A DNA stretch of 32,429 bases from an uncultured Prevotella sp. (GTDB lineage Bacteria > Bacteroidota > Bacteroidia > Bacteroidales > Bacteroidaceae), in the NCBI GenBank assembly GCA_937877595.1, contig CALFIY010000071.1, positions 1-32,429 on the forward strand, given 5' to 3'. Position 1 is the stretch's first letter. The number at the start of each line of letters is the position of its first letter. The translations under genes were made by a program, and so were the position numbers. The notes under the pieces were generated by a model, which ran no database searches, was not told the DNA's origin, and saw nothing but the letters and a program-made list of their open reading frames with translations. Below, in pieces: positions 24,076 to 31,377 of the stretch.

Positions 24076-24093
24076 AGTTCATAGTTCATAGTT
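24062..24093. repeat. left heptamer array (TTCATAG)4, inverted partner of 24468-24499
   Basis: AG plus four perfect TTCATAG units plus TT. It is 31/32 identical, in inverted orientation, to the array at 24468-24499. It overlaps the lgt start codon and first codons. Confidence 0.9.
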
Positions 24094-24107
24094 ATGAATA
24101 GGCCGAA

Positions 24108-24458
24108 TTACACGGTATTCTTAACTATCATTGTCAAAATTTTAATTAATTCTCGATTATCATTAATGATAGAAGTATAAGAGGATTCGTCAATATATCC
24201 GGATTCATATAATAATTCAAGCCAGTATTCTGTTTCGCTGGCCTCCTTTAGCGCAATATTCATTTTAGCTCTGAAGTCAGGTCGGCTTTGTCCGCGTAAG
24301 GCTTCCTTAACGTTAGCTCCAATGCTTGTCCCGCTTCTTAGTACCTGTTTGGAAAGTACATATTCTTTATTATTTGCCTGCGAAGTGAGATATTGATACA
24401 TTTTGATAATTCGTAATGCAAAATCTTTACTCTTATCTTTAATGACACTCTCTTTCAT
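24108..24458 (-). CDS. four-helix bundle protein (23S rRNA intervening-sequence protein family)
   Basis: 116 residues from the ATG at 24458; a TTG two codons upstream is less likely. The pattern matches the S23/IVP four-helix-bundle family (TIGR02436-type): KDFALRIIKMYQYL, LSKQVLRSGTSIGANVKEA, and a C-terminal stretch (ALKEASETEYWLELLYESGYI). The family was first seen in rRNA intervening sequences and relates to the Avd accessory protein of diversity-generating retroelements; the function of solitary members is unknown, with nucleic-acid binding the usual suggestion. The gene is markedly more AT-rich than its neighbours and sits alone between inverted heptamer arrays, which points to acquisition by transfer. 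No reverse transcriptase or rRNA gene is nearby. Confidence 0.88.
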   Translation of the reverse strand: MKESVIKDKSKDFALRIIKMYQYLTSQANNKEYVLSKQVLRSGTSIGANVKEALRGQSRPDFRAKMNIALKEASETEYWLELLYESGYIDESSYTSIINDNRELIKILTMIVKNTV

Positions 24459-24467
24459 GCGCAACCC

Positions 24468-24499
24468 AACTATGAACTATGAATTATGAACTATGAACT
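24468..24499. repeat. right heptamer array (CTATGAA)n, inverted partner of 24062-24093
   Basis: AACTATGAA-type heptamers, 32 bp, with one C-to-T difference from the inverted left array. Its right edge contributes two bases of the ychF stop codon (24498-24500). Confidence 0.9.
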
Positions 24500-25598
24500 A
24501 AACGTTGAACCTAAAATGCATGATGTCGCCATCCTGGACGACATAGTCTTTGCCTTCGATGCCCATTTTGCCGGCTTCGCGAACGGCGGCCTCAGAGCCG
24601 TACTGGATGTAGTCGTCGTACTTGATGACTTCGGCGCGGATGAAGCCTTTCTCGAAATCGGTATGGATGACGCCGGCACACTGCGGAGCCTTCCAGCCAC
24701 GCTTGTAAGTCCATGCCTTTACCTCCATCTCTCCGGCGGTGATGAATGTCTCGAGGTTGAGCAGGGCATAGGCTTTCTTGATAAGACGGTTGACACCGCT
24801 CTCTTCCAGACCCAGTTCCTCAAGGAAGAGTTGCTTGTCTTCATACGACTCCAACTCGGCAATGTCCTCCTCCGTCTTGGCGGCGATAATCATTGCCTCG
24901 GCACCTTCCTCCCTGGCAAGTGCCTCAACCTTGCTGGTGAAGTCGTTGCCGCTCTTGGCATCGGCCTCGCCAACGTTGCAGACGTAGAGCACGGGCTTGG
25001 CGGTAAGCAGGAAGAGATTGCGGGCGCAGTCCTGCTCGTCCTTAGAGTCAAACTCCACCACACGGGCATTCTTGCCCTGCACAAGAGCGTCTTTATATGC
25101 ATGCAACACACCAACCTCAAGTTTTGCATCCTTGTTGCCTGCTGCAGCAGCCTTTTCTGTCTTGGCCAGACGGCTGTCGATAGTCTCCAGATCTTTCAAC
25201 TGCAGTTCGGTGTCGATGATTTCCTTGTCGCGAATAGGGTCGATGCTGCCGTCGACATGCGTGATGTTGTCGTCTTCGAAGCAGCGCAGCACATGGATTA
25301 TGGCGTCGGTCTCGCGGATATTGCCAAGAAACTTGTTGCCAAGGCCTTCGCCCTTCGATGCTCCCTTCACAAGGCCTGCTATGTCAACTATCTCGCATGT
25401 TGCAGGAACTATGCGGCCTGGATGCACCAGTTCTGCCAGACGGGTGAGACGCTCGTCGGGCACCGTTATCACGCCCACATTGGGCTCTATCGTACAGAAG
25501 GGGAAGTTGGCTGCCTGTGCCTTAGCACTCGACAGACAGTTGAACAATGTAGACTTGCCAACGTTGGGAAGTCCCACAATACCACATTTTAATGCCAT
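24498..25598 (-). CDS. ychF: redox-regulated ribosome-binding ATPase YchF
   Basis: An Obg-related P-loop ATPase (OLA1 family) that associates with ribosomes and affects translation and oxidative stress responses. 366 residues, the normal length. The N terminus is ALKCGIVGLPNVGKSTLFN, with Walker A residues at about 9-17. DIAGLVKGASKGEGLGNKFL follows as Walker B/switch, and the C-terminal TGS domain ends with the conserved MHFRFNV. The ATG at 25598 is preferred over an upstream TTG at 25604. The stop codon touches the right heptamer array, but the protein end looks intact. A -7 element lies 24 nt before the start. Confidence 0.97.
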   Translation of the reverse strand: MALKCGIVGLPNVGKSTLFNCLSSAKAQAANFPFCTIEPNVGVITVPDERLTRLAELVHPGRIVPATCEIVDIAGLVKGASKGEGLGNKFLGNIRETDAIIHVLRCFEDDNITHVDGSIDPIRDKEIIDTELQLKDLETIDSRLAKTEKAAAAGNKDAKLEVGVLHAYKDALVQGKNARVVEFDSKDEQDCARNLFLLTAKPVLYVCNVGEADAKSGNDFTSKVEALAREEGAEAMIIAAKTEEDIAELESYEDKQLFLEELGLEESGVNRLIKKAYALLNLETFITAGEMEVKAWTYKRGWKAPQCAGVIHTDFEKGFIRAEVIKYDDYIQYGSEAAVREAGKMGIEGKDYVVQDGDIMHFRFNV

Positions 25599-25621
25599 TT
25601 CCAATAATTCTTTTCAGCCTG

Positions 25622-25629
25622 CAAAAGTA
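25622..25629 (-). promoter_or_regulatory. -7 element TACTTTTG for ychF
   Basis: Minus-strand TACTTTTG lies 24 nt before the ychF ATG, giving a short leader. The -33 region is not clear. Confidence 0.5.
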
Positions 25630-25744
25630 CAGATAAAAAAGAAGAGTGACGAATGTTATCAAGAAATTGAGCGAAAAATTTTTCTGTAGCGTGCTGTTGC
25701 GACTGCCCATGGTGCCATGTGGGCATGATGGTGTTCAAGAGAAA

Positions 25745-25776
25745 CGGGCTGCCCATCGCATCCGATGTACAGCCCG
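25745..25776. terminator. nested perfect hairpin downstream of the sigma/anti-sigma operon
   Basis: CGGGCTG pairs with CAGCCCG and, inside it, CATCG pairs with CGATG around tetraloop CATC, separated by a symmetric 2x2 internal loop. It lies about 160 nt past the anti-sigma stop on the minus strand, where TTTCTCTT follows. Terminator is the simplest reading; a small structured RNA is possible. Confidence 0.45.
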
Positions 25777-25933
25777 CACTACGTTAGTATGTTATGAAAA
25801 ATTTGAGAGAAAAACTCGACCTTAGCCACTCACTGACCTTTTTGGCCGATCACTTGAGACTTCACAGCCTCGCGGTGTTTTAACTAAACAGATTGTATAT
25901 TAGGTAAAGTATAGAAAAAGTTCTTGTCAGTTA

Positions 25934-26425
25934 CTACCACTTGATGTTCACCACGGCGGAGTCGATGGCCGTCTCGCCAATGTTCTCTGCCTGCTGGTTG
26001 ACCACGTCGGCACTATCGACGGTAAAGCCCTGCACCTCGGCAACCTCGGTATTGGGCTCGTCCCATGCGGCATCCCACGAGTGGCCTATGGCATTGCCCA
26101 GCGTGAGCACTATGGCTACCACGGCTGCCGCCTTGAACAGCGGCCGCAGGCGCTGCGTGAAGCGTATCTCGCGAGCCTTGACAACAGGAACGGCCTGCGA
26201 GTCTTCGATAGCGGCTATGGCCTGAAGGATGCGGGCATCGAAGTCGTCGCCCAACGGCTCCGACGATGCCTCGCCCGACTGCATCATAAAGATGGCAGCC
26301 TCGGCCTCGAACTCTGCAGGGATATCGGGCTGGCTGAAGAAAGCACGCAGGATAGACTCCTCCTGAAGAGTAGTCTCTGCTGCCCAGTAGCGCTCCAGCA
26401 GTTGCTCGATGTACTTATAGTCCAT
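25934..26425 (-). CDS. probable membrane anti-sigma factor
   Basis: 163 residues. The opening MDYKYIEQLLERYWAAETTLQEE is the pattern of small proteins found after ECF sigma factors in Bacteroidales. A cytoplasmic N-terminal part (1-95) is followed by a single membrane helix at about 97-114 (FKAAAVVAIVLTLGNAIG) and an acidic extracytoplasmic tail (115-163). It overlaps the sigma factor gene by 11 bp, so the two are translationally coupled. The role as anti-sigma factor comes from context and topology; no ZAS zinc motif is visible. Confidence 0.75.
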   Translation of the reverse strand: MDYKYIEQLLERYWAAETTLQEESILRAFFSQPDIPAEFEAEAAIFMMQSGEASSEPLGDDFDARILQAIAAIEDSQAVPVVKAREIRFTQRLRPLFKAAAVVAIVLTLGNAIGHSWDAAWDEPNTEVAEVQGFTVDSADVVNQQAENIGETAIDSAVVNIKW

Positions 26426-26930
26426 ATTGTTCGTGTTTGTGAAATTCCTTTTTTATCCACTGGCGAGCACGGAAGATATTCACCTTGACCTGTTCCTCGC
26501 TGATGTTCATCACTGCCGCTATGTCCTTGTAACTCTTTCCTTCCACGTCGCGAAGTTGCATCACGCTGCGCTGCTTCTCCGGCAGTTGTCCTATGAGCCG
26601 TCTCACCAGGGCTATTCGGTCGCGCTGCACTGCCTGCTCTTCGGGGTTCGAGGCATAACTGCTGTCGGTGGGGTCGTGGCTGTCGTCAAGCGCCTGCGCC
26701 TTGTTGTCCATCAGACGGAGTTTGTCGAGCGAGAGGTTGCGACAGACGGTGAGGCAGAAGGCTTCGATGGAGTCTATTGAAGACCAGTCGGCGCGTCGGT
26801 TCCACACCTTAAGCATCGTCTCTTGCACCACATCTTCGGCGTCCGCAGGGTTGAGGGTAATGCGGAGCGCCAACCTGTACAACTCATTCTTGAGCGGCAG
26901 AATGTCGTGTTGGAAAGTAATGCTTTTCAT
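26415..26930 (-). CDS. ECF-family RNA polymerase sigma factor
   Basis: 171 residues. Region 2 is NPADAEDVVQETMLKVWNRR (about 27-46), binding core polymerase and the -10 element; region 4 near the C terminus is LPEKQRSVMQLRDVEGKSYKDIA...NIFRARQWIKKE with the helix-turn-helix that reads the -35. The linker between them is short and there is no region 1 or 3, as in ECF (sigma-70 family group 4) factors. It overlaps the putative anti-sigma gene by 11 bp. The regulated genes are unknown; no FecR/SusCD genes adjoin it. Confidence 0.93.
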   Translation of the reverse strand: MKSITFQHDILPLKNELYRLALRITLNPADAEDVVQETMLKVWNRRADWSSIDSIEAFCLTVCRNLSLDKLRLMDNKAQALDDSHDPTDSSYASNPEEQAVQRDRIALVRRLIGQLPEKQRSVMQLRDVEGKSYKDIAAVMNISEEQVKVNIFRARQWIKKEFHKHEQYGL

Positions 26931-27029
26931 CCCTCTCTATCTATGTTGACGTTTCAGAAAAAAAAATGTTACAATAAGATCCGAACTTTTTTGTTCTTGC
27001 ATCAGGCAGTCCTTTTGCTTCTATGGGTA

Positions 27030-27037
27030 CAAAGATA
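27030..27037 (-). promoter_or_regulatory. -7 element TATCTTTG for the sigma/anti-sigma operon
   Basis: Minus-strand TATCTTTG lies 99 nt before the sigma factor start, giving a leader of about 90 nt. Divergent from the esterase promoter. Confidence 0.45.
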
Positions 27038-27088
27038 ATAATAATCCACGGAAAATCGGCCTAAACAGGAAATAAAAAGGCCTTTTCT

Positions 27089-27119
27089 TTTGTTTTGCGC
27101 ACGCTTAGTAGTAAATTTG
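27089..27119 (+). promoter_or_regulatory. promoter TTTG-N19-TAAATTTG for the esterase
   Basis: TTTG at 27089-27092 and TAAATTTG at 27112-27119 have the ideal 19-bp spacer. It fixes the esterase start downstream at 27149, since a longer reading frame would begin inside the promoter. Confidence 0.72.
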
Positions 27120-27148
27120 CAACACATTTCACGGAAATAAAAACTGTT

Positions 27149-27958
27149 ATGAGAAAAATTATCACAGCGCTTATGATATTTACAACAGTTGTGGCTAACG
27201 CTCAACGTGGCACAGAGATAAACCTATGGCCCGAAGGGCCCAACACCGACAGCGGCGACCCCACCGACATGGCAAAAGTGACGGTGTTCCTGCCCGACGA
27301 GAAGCGGGCCACGGGCCGTGCCATCGTGATATGCCCCGGTGGCGGATACGACCACCTGGCCTTTGAGAAGGAGGGGACGCTATGGGCTCCTCTGTTCAAC
27401 AGCATGGGCATTGCCGTGGCAGTGCTGAAATATCGCATGCCTCACGGGAACAGCGGAGTGCCGCTGGAAGATGCTGAGCAGGCAATGCGCCTGATGCGCA
27501 GGATGGCAGCACAATGGCATATAGACACTGAGCAGGTGGGGATAATGGGATTCTCGGCCGGCGGACACCTGGCTGCCAGCGCTGCCACACTGTTCACCAG
27601 CGACGCGAATCGCCCCGATTTTCAGGTGCTGCTCTATCCGGTTATCCTCTTCGATACCCCTCACGGTACCCGCAACAACCTGCTCGGAAAGAACCCAAGC
27701 AGCGAGCTCATCGAGCGATATAGCCTTGAGAAGCAAGTCACGCCCAACACCCCGCGCGCCTTTGTGGTGCTTGCCGCCGACGACCGCACGGTGCCTGCTG
27801 CCCACAGTCTGAAGTATTGTCTGGCGCTGACAGAGAACAAGGTTTCGACCATGCTGCTGATGTATCCCTATGGCGACCACGGTTTTGGATGCCAAGACCG
27901 TTTTGCCTTCAAGAACCAGTGGCTCTCCGAGCTCGAGCATTGGCTGCATACGTTCTGA
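27149..27958 (+). CDS. secreted alpha/beta-hydrolase, BD-FAE/carbohydrate-esterase type
   Basis: 269 residues; signal peptide 1-19 (VVANAQ). An alpha/beta-hydrolase fold with an oxyanion-hole motif ICPGGGYDHL (61-70), nucleophile Ser136 in GFSAGG, Asp at 211/212 in AADDRTVP, and His244 in GDHGF. It resembles xylan esterases and the BD-FAE (bile-acid/xylan feruloyl or acetyl esterase) group, so removal of acyl groups from plant glycan is likely; the exact substrate is inferred. It has its own promoter and a terminator downstream. The start is set by the signal peptide and the promoter position. Confidence 0.88.
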   Translation: MRKIITALMIFTTVVANAQRGTEINLWPEGPNTDSGDPTDMAKVTVFLPDEKRATGRAIVICPGGGYDHLAFEKEGTLWAPLFNSMGIAVAVLKYRMPHGNSGVPLEDAEQAMRLMRRMAAQWHIDTEQVGIMGFSAGGHLAASAATLFTSDANRPDFQVLLYPVILFDTPHGTRNNLLGKNPSSELIERYSLEKQVTPNTPRAFVVLAADDRTVPAAHSLKYCLALTENKVSTMLLMYPYGDHGFGCQDRFAFKNQWLSELEHWLHTF

Positions 27959-27996
27959 TAGTCAGACTGTTATGTCTTCGTAACAATAAAACATCA

Positions 27997-28043
27997 GCCT
28001 CCGTCCGCACGCTTTTCAGTCGCTGCAGGCGGGGCTTTTGTTT
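27997..28043 (+). terminator. probable terminator after the esterase
   Basis: An imperfect GC-rich stem (GCCTCCGTCCGC against GCAGGCGGGGC, with a bulge and a mismatch) followed by TTTTGTTTT, about 40 bp past the esterase stop. Confidence 0.5.
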
Positions 28044-28079
28044 TCGTCGCCTGTCGTCATCGCCGTCAGTAAAGAGCCA

Positions 28080-28094
28080 TGTACTGGCAGTACA
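28080..28094. repeat. perfect palindrome TGTACTGGCAGTACA
   Basis: Two 7-bp arms around one base, 15 bp beyond the stop of the STAS fusion ORF. No T-run; purpose unknown. Confidence 0.35.
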
Positions 28095-28108
28095 AAGTTT
28101 GTGTATTC

Positions 28109-28726
28109 TTATTTGAATTCGAAGAGATTGTAGAATCCTGTCATCTTAAACACCTTTTGTATGCCTTCGTTGATGTTACGTATGAACACGTGGCTGCCCT
28201 TTGCCTTTGCGTTTTTCAGCACAGCGAGGAATATGCGCAGTCCGCTGGAGGATATGTACTCGAGGTCGGTGCAGTCCAGGACGATTTCCTTGTCGGCGTT
28301 GTCCAGCAGGGGCTGGATGTCCTCGCCGTCCGGGTACATGTAACGGTAGAACTCGCCCAGGACAAAGTTGGGGATGATGTCCGTGAGGATGGGGATGAGC
28401 ACCTTGCCCCGCTCCGATTCCGGCAGGGGGTTGGCATCGTCAAAGCAGGGCTCCAGCAGCGGGAACACCTGGGCCTGGAGCCGGGGCATAGCCTCGGCCT
28501 TGAAGGCTTCGTAGTCTCTGGGCGCCGGGTCCTCCTCGTCATACTTGAAGTTGCAGTAGTTGCCCAGCATCATGAAGGGATAGGTACACATGATGCCCTT
28601 GTCATAGGCCAGCTTGTCCGCCAGGGTCATGCCGCTTGCGGGGTCGAAGTACTTTTCGATGTCCGGGCCGGACATGCTGATGTGGTTGAACATATCGTCA
28701 GCGATGAAGTCTCTGATTTTCTTCAA
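28109..28726 (-). CDS. chimeric ORF: unrecognised clostridial-type N-terminal region joined to a Bacteroidetes-type STAS domain
   Basis: 205 residues from a TTG at 28726, with a strong AAGGAGG 7 nt upstream. Residues 1-135 are not recognised; their codons are rich in G+C like the genes to the right. Residues 136-205 (28109-28321) are the latter part of a STAS anti-sigma-factor antagonist domain: LDCTDLEYISSSGLRIFL, with the phosphorylatable serine region, then NEGIQKVFKMTGFYNLF. Small STAS proteins of this kind in Bacteroidales have about 100 residues, and the usual N-terminal beta strands are missing here. The ORF therefore looks like two genes cut and joined in frame near 28320. Whether it exists in any cell is doubtful. 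Confidence 0.6.
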   Translation of the reverse strand: MKKIRDFIADDMFNHISMSGPDIEKYFDPASGMTLADKLAYDKGIMCTYPFMMLGNYCNFKYDEEDPAPRDYEAFKAEAMPRLQAQVFPLLEPCFDDANPLPESERGKVLIPILTDIIPNFVLGEFYRYMYPDGEDIQPLLDNADKEIVLDCTDLEYISSSGLRIFLAVLKNAKAKGSHVFIRNINEGIQKVFKMTGFYNLFEFK

Positions 28727-28866
28727 AATACCGCCTCCTTTGAGAATTTTGGATGCTGCTGTGGTTCAGTTTATCACATTTTTCCCCGTCCGTCAGTGGG
28801 CAGACCGTACAGATTTCGTCTGCGAAATTTAGGCAACCCGCCTCTGCCCCGGATGCAAAAAAACAC

Positions 28867-28895
28867 TTTACACAAACGGCTTCATCCTTTAGAAT
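28867..28895 (+). promoter_or_regulatory. sigma-70/sigma-A type promoter TTTACA-N17-TAGAAT
   Basis: The -35 TTTACA (28867-28872) and -10 TAGAAT (28890-28895) have the ideal 17-bp spacer, about 50 bp before the deacetylase start. It differs in kind from the TAnnTTTG promoters to the left. Confidence 0.65.
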
Positions 28896-28944
28896 CAGAT
28901 GTATTGAAAACAGTGTCATACACGCTGTGAACAGGAGGAAGACA

Positions 28945-30021
28945 ATGAGCGTAAAGAATCTGGCGGATGCCATAAACAATTTCGAGATTCAAAAGAAGCG
29001 GCTCATCCCGGACACCTATGTGCGGATGGACGTGTTTCGGTCCTTTGTGCCCGACTGGCTGAGCCTGGGCATGGGACCTCCCAGCGCCGGGGGCGGCCCG
29101 GACAAGCAGGGGCTTTTGTGCCGGATTCTCCTGGGCGACCGGCCCTCGGACGAGGAATTGCAGGAGGCCTTCGGCTTCAGCAACGCCGAACTGGACGCGG
29201 CCCTGGCGGCCTCGGACCCGGTGATCAAGCCGGTGCCGGAAAAGCTGGTTTTGATGACCTTTGACGACTCCACCATCGACCACTACACCATCGCCGCGCC
29301 TCTGCTGGAAAAGTACGGCGGCCACGGCATCTTCTTCACCACCGAGATGAAGCGGAGCATGAACGGCACCAGCTTTGACGACAAGACCCGGTACATGACC
29401 TGGGAGCAGATCAGGGAGCTGGGTGAGCGGGGGCATGAGATCGCCAACCACTCCCTGCACCACGACCTGTCCTTCGCCACGGCCACCGAAGACGAGATTC
29501 GCGCCTCTGTGCTGGGGCTGGAGGAGCAGTGCGCCAAGTACGGCATTCCCAAGCCCATCACCATCGGCTACCCCGGCGGCATGGTCACCCCCGCGTCGGA
29601 AAAGCAGCTGCACGACATGGGCTATCTCTGGGGCCGGGGCTCCATGGACGGGTGCAGCCCCCGCATCGTGGGCGACAGCCTCTACGACCCCCGCATGACC
29701 ACGCCCATGGTCGTGCCCGGCGTCATGTCCGGCTCCAAGGCCGAGCTGGTGAAGCAGCTGAACCTGACCACCGGCGACAAGGTGATGCTGCGGGTGTTCC
29801 ACGAGGTCACGCCGGGACCCATGAGCCTGATCCCCTTTGAAGAAGAGGTTGCCGCCATCTATGAAAACGGCGGCCGGTGCGTCACCTTCCGGGAGCTCAT
29901 GGAGTACATCGACCCGGTGAAGGCCTGGGACTATATCTATCCCGAGCTGCCCCCGGCCCCGCCGATGCAGATGCCGCCCATGCCCGGCGAGCCCGGCGGC
30001 CCCGGCAGTCACGGAGCGTAA
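28945..30021 (+). CDS. polysaccharide deacetylase (NodB-type) family protein
   Basis: 358 residues from the ATG at 28945, chosen because AGGAGG lies 6 nt upstream (28933-28938); longer in-frame extension is unsupported. The NodB homology domain shows VLMTFDDST (103-110; the usual TFDDG Gly is Ser), with the catalytic-base Asp and metal Asp at 107-108. A second motif, GHEIANHSLHH (163-173), holds the metal-binding histidines. No signal peptide is seen, so the protein may be cytoplasmic and act on a small or intracellular N-acetyl/amide substrate rather than on peptidoglycan. The tail (from about 335) is Pro/Met/Gly-rich. It converges on hydF and shares a terminator with it. Confidence 0.85.
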   Translation: MSVKNLADAINNFEIQKKRLIPDTYVRMDVFRSFVPDWLSLGMGPPSAGGGPDKQGLLCRILLGDRPSDEELQEAFGFSNAELDAALAASDPVIKPVPEKLVLMTFDDSTIDHYTIAAPLLEKYGGHGIFFTTEMKRSMNGTSFDDKTRYMTWEQIRELGERGHEIANHSLHHDLSFATATEDEIRASVLGLEEQCAKYGIPKPITIGYPGGMVTPASEKQLHDMGYLWGRGSMDGCSPRIVGDSLYDPRMTTPMVVPGVMSGSKAELVKQLNLTTGDKVMLRVFHEVTPGPMSLIPFEEEVAAIYENGGRCVTFRELMEYIDPVKAWDYIYPELPPAPPMQMPPMPGEPGGPGSHGA

Positions 30022-30039
30022 GCACATTCCGCCAATTGC

Positions 30040-30084
30040 AAACCGCCTGGGACCCCCAATCCATGCAGGGTCCCAGGCGGTTTT
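30040..30084. terminator. bidirectional intrinsic terminator between deacetylase and hydF
   Basis: A 15-bp perfect stem (30041-30055 with 30068-30082) around a 12-nt loop, flanked by A on the left and TTTT on the right, so it can act on both convergent transcripts. Confidence 0.9.
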
Positions 30085-30092
30085 GTGTTCGG

Positions 30093-31298
30093 CTAACTCT
30101 CCAGCAGGGCGTGGATATCCGGGAACAGACGCAGGCTTCGCTCCAGTGTCCCGGTGATCTGGGCAATGGTGACGCCATAGTTCGTAAAGGGCACGTTCTG
30201 ATCCACGGCACATTTCATGCGATACTGCACGTCCCGGTCGGTAAGCATACAGGCCCCGCAGTGGATCACCATGGCATAGGGGGACAGGTCCTCCGGGAAC
30301 TCGGTGCCGGAGCAGGTCTCGATCCGCAGGTCCTTTCCGGTGTGGGACCGCAGCCAGTTGGGTATCTTCACCGTGCCGATGTCGTTGCACTGGCGGTGAT
30401 GGGTGCAGCCCTCGGCCATGAGCACCCGGTCCCCGTCCTTCAGACGCGGGACAGCGGCAACCCCCGCCGCGGCGGTTTTCAAAAAGCCCTTGTATCGGGC
30501 CATGAGGATGGAAAAAGACGTCAGCGGAATCTCCTGGGGGGTGATCTGGCTGACCACCCGGAAGGCCTGGCTGTCCGTGACCACCATGGCGGGCCGCTTG
30601 CCCAGGCTGTCCAGCGTGGCCCGGAGCTCAAGCTCCCGGGTGACCACGGCGATGGCCCCGGCGTCCAGGGTGTCCCGGATTGCCTGTTGCTGGGGCAGGA
30701 TCATCCGGCCCTTGGGGGCGGACTCGTCAATGGGGCAAACCAGGACCACCAGATCGTTGGGCTGCACCAGGTCCCCCAGGAGCCTGTGGTTCGGGTCCTC
30801 CTTCGGGGCCAGCGCACCCAGGCGCTCCTTGAGCGCATGGATGTTCCATCCCGTGACGGCGCTTACCGGCAGGGCATGGTCCTCCGGCGCGGGCTGTGCC
30901 TGCGCCAGGTCGCATTTGTTCCAGGCAATCAGATAGGGAATCTGCTTCTCCCGGAACAGGCCGATCAGCTGCCTGTCATAGTCCTGCAAGCCCACGGTCC
31001 CGTCCACCACCAGCACCGCCACGTCTGTTTTGTTCAGAATCTGCTTGGTCTTGCGTACCCGCAGCTCCCCCAGCTTGCCCACATCGTCAAAGCCGGGGGT
31101 GTCGATGATCACCACCGGACCCAGGGGCAGCAGCTCCATGGCCTTTGTGACCGGGTCGGTGGTGGTGCCCTTCACGTCGGAGACCACCGCCAGGTCCTGG
31201 CCGGTGACGGCGTTGACCACGCTGGATTTGCCCGCGTTCCGGCAGCCGAAAAAGCTGATATGCAGGCGATTGGCAGAGGGTGTCGCATTCAGGCTCAT
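30093..31298 (-). CDS. hydF: [FeFe]-hydrogenase H-cluster maturation GTPase HydF
   Basis: Scaffold on which HydE and HydG build the 2Fe subcluster before delivery to the hydrogenase. 401 residues, the usual length. The N-terminal GTPase domain has P-loop GCRNAGKSS (18-26), VKGTTTDPV, DTPGFDD and NKCD. The C-terminal cluster domain has C298 and H300 in EGCTHHRQ and HCGAC with C347 and C350, the Cys/His ligands of the [4Fe-4S] cluster. It implies H2 metabolism in the source organism, as in fermentative Clostridia; HydE, HydG and the hydrogenase are not in the window. Codon use agrees with the deacetylase and superoxide reductase genes. Confidence 0.95.
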   Translation of the reverse strand: MSLNATPSANRLHISFFGCRNAGKSSVVNAVTGQDLAVVSDVKGTTTDPVTKAMELLPLGPVVIIDTPGFDDVGKLGELRVRKTKQILNKTDVAVLVVDGTVGLQDYDRQLIGLFREKQIPYLIAWNKCDLAQAQPAPEDHALPVSAVTGWNIHALKERLGALAPKEDPNHRLLGDLVQPNDLVVLVCPIDESAPKGRMILPQQQAIRDTLDAGAIAVVTRELELRATLDSLGKRPAMVVTDSQAFRVVSQITPQEIPLTSFSILMARYKGFLKTAAAGVAAVPRLKDGDRVLMAEGCTHHRQCNDIGTVKIPNWLRSHTGKDLRIETCSGTEFPEDLSPYAMVIHCGACMLTDRDVQYRMKCAVDQNVPFTNYGVTIAQITGTLERSLRLFPDIHALLES

Positions 31299-31331
31299 GT
31301 CCTGTCATCCTTTCTTTGCCCGTTAAAATGC

Positions 31332-31357
31332 AGGAGGTCCCCCGAAAGGGACCTCCT
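31332..31357 (-). terminator. hairpin terminator after the superoxide reductase gene
   Basis: AGGAGGTCCC (31332-31341) pairs with GGGACCTCCT (31348-31357); on the minus strand GCATTTT follows. It lies between the superoxide reductase stop and the hydF start. Confidence 0.75.
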
Positions 31358-31377
31358 TGTCCTTGCGTCAATCCCGC

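Larger units (their letters stand above)
25599..25933. other. 335-bp intergenic region between ychF and the anti-sigma gene
   Basis: Contains the ychF -7 element, an imperfect inverted repeat near 25706-25727 (GCCCATG/CATGTGGGC), the nested hairpin at 25745-25776, and then AT-rich sequence to 25933. I see no open reading frame or tRNA that I can support. Confidence 0.4.

Noticed and set aside
24108..24458. Diversity-generating retroelement (Avd-like accessory gene)
   Set aside because: No reverse transcriptase, template repeat or variable repeat was found near the gene.
28882..30390. 502-codon open frame on the minus strand opposite the deacetylase
   Set aside because: Long antisense frames are expected in G+C-rich DNA. 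The translation is low in complexity (Gly/Val/His/Arg), crosses a strong terminator and has no Shine-Dalgarno site.
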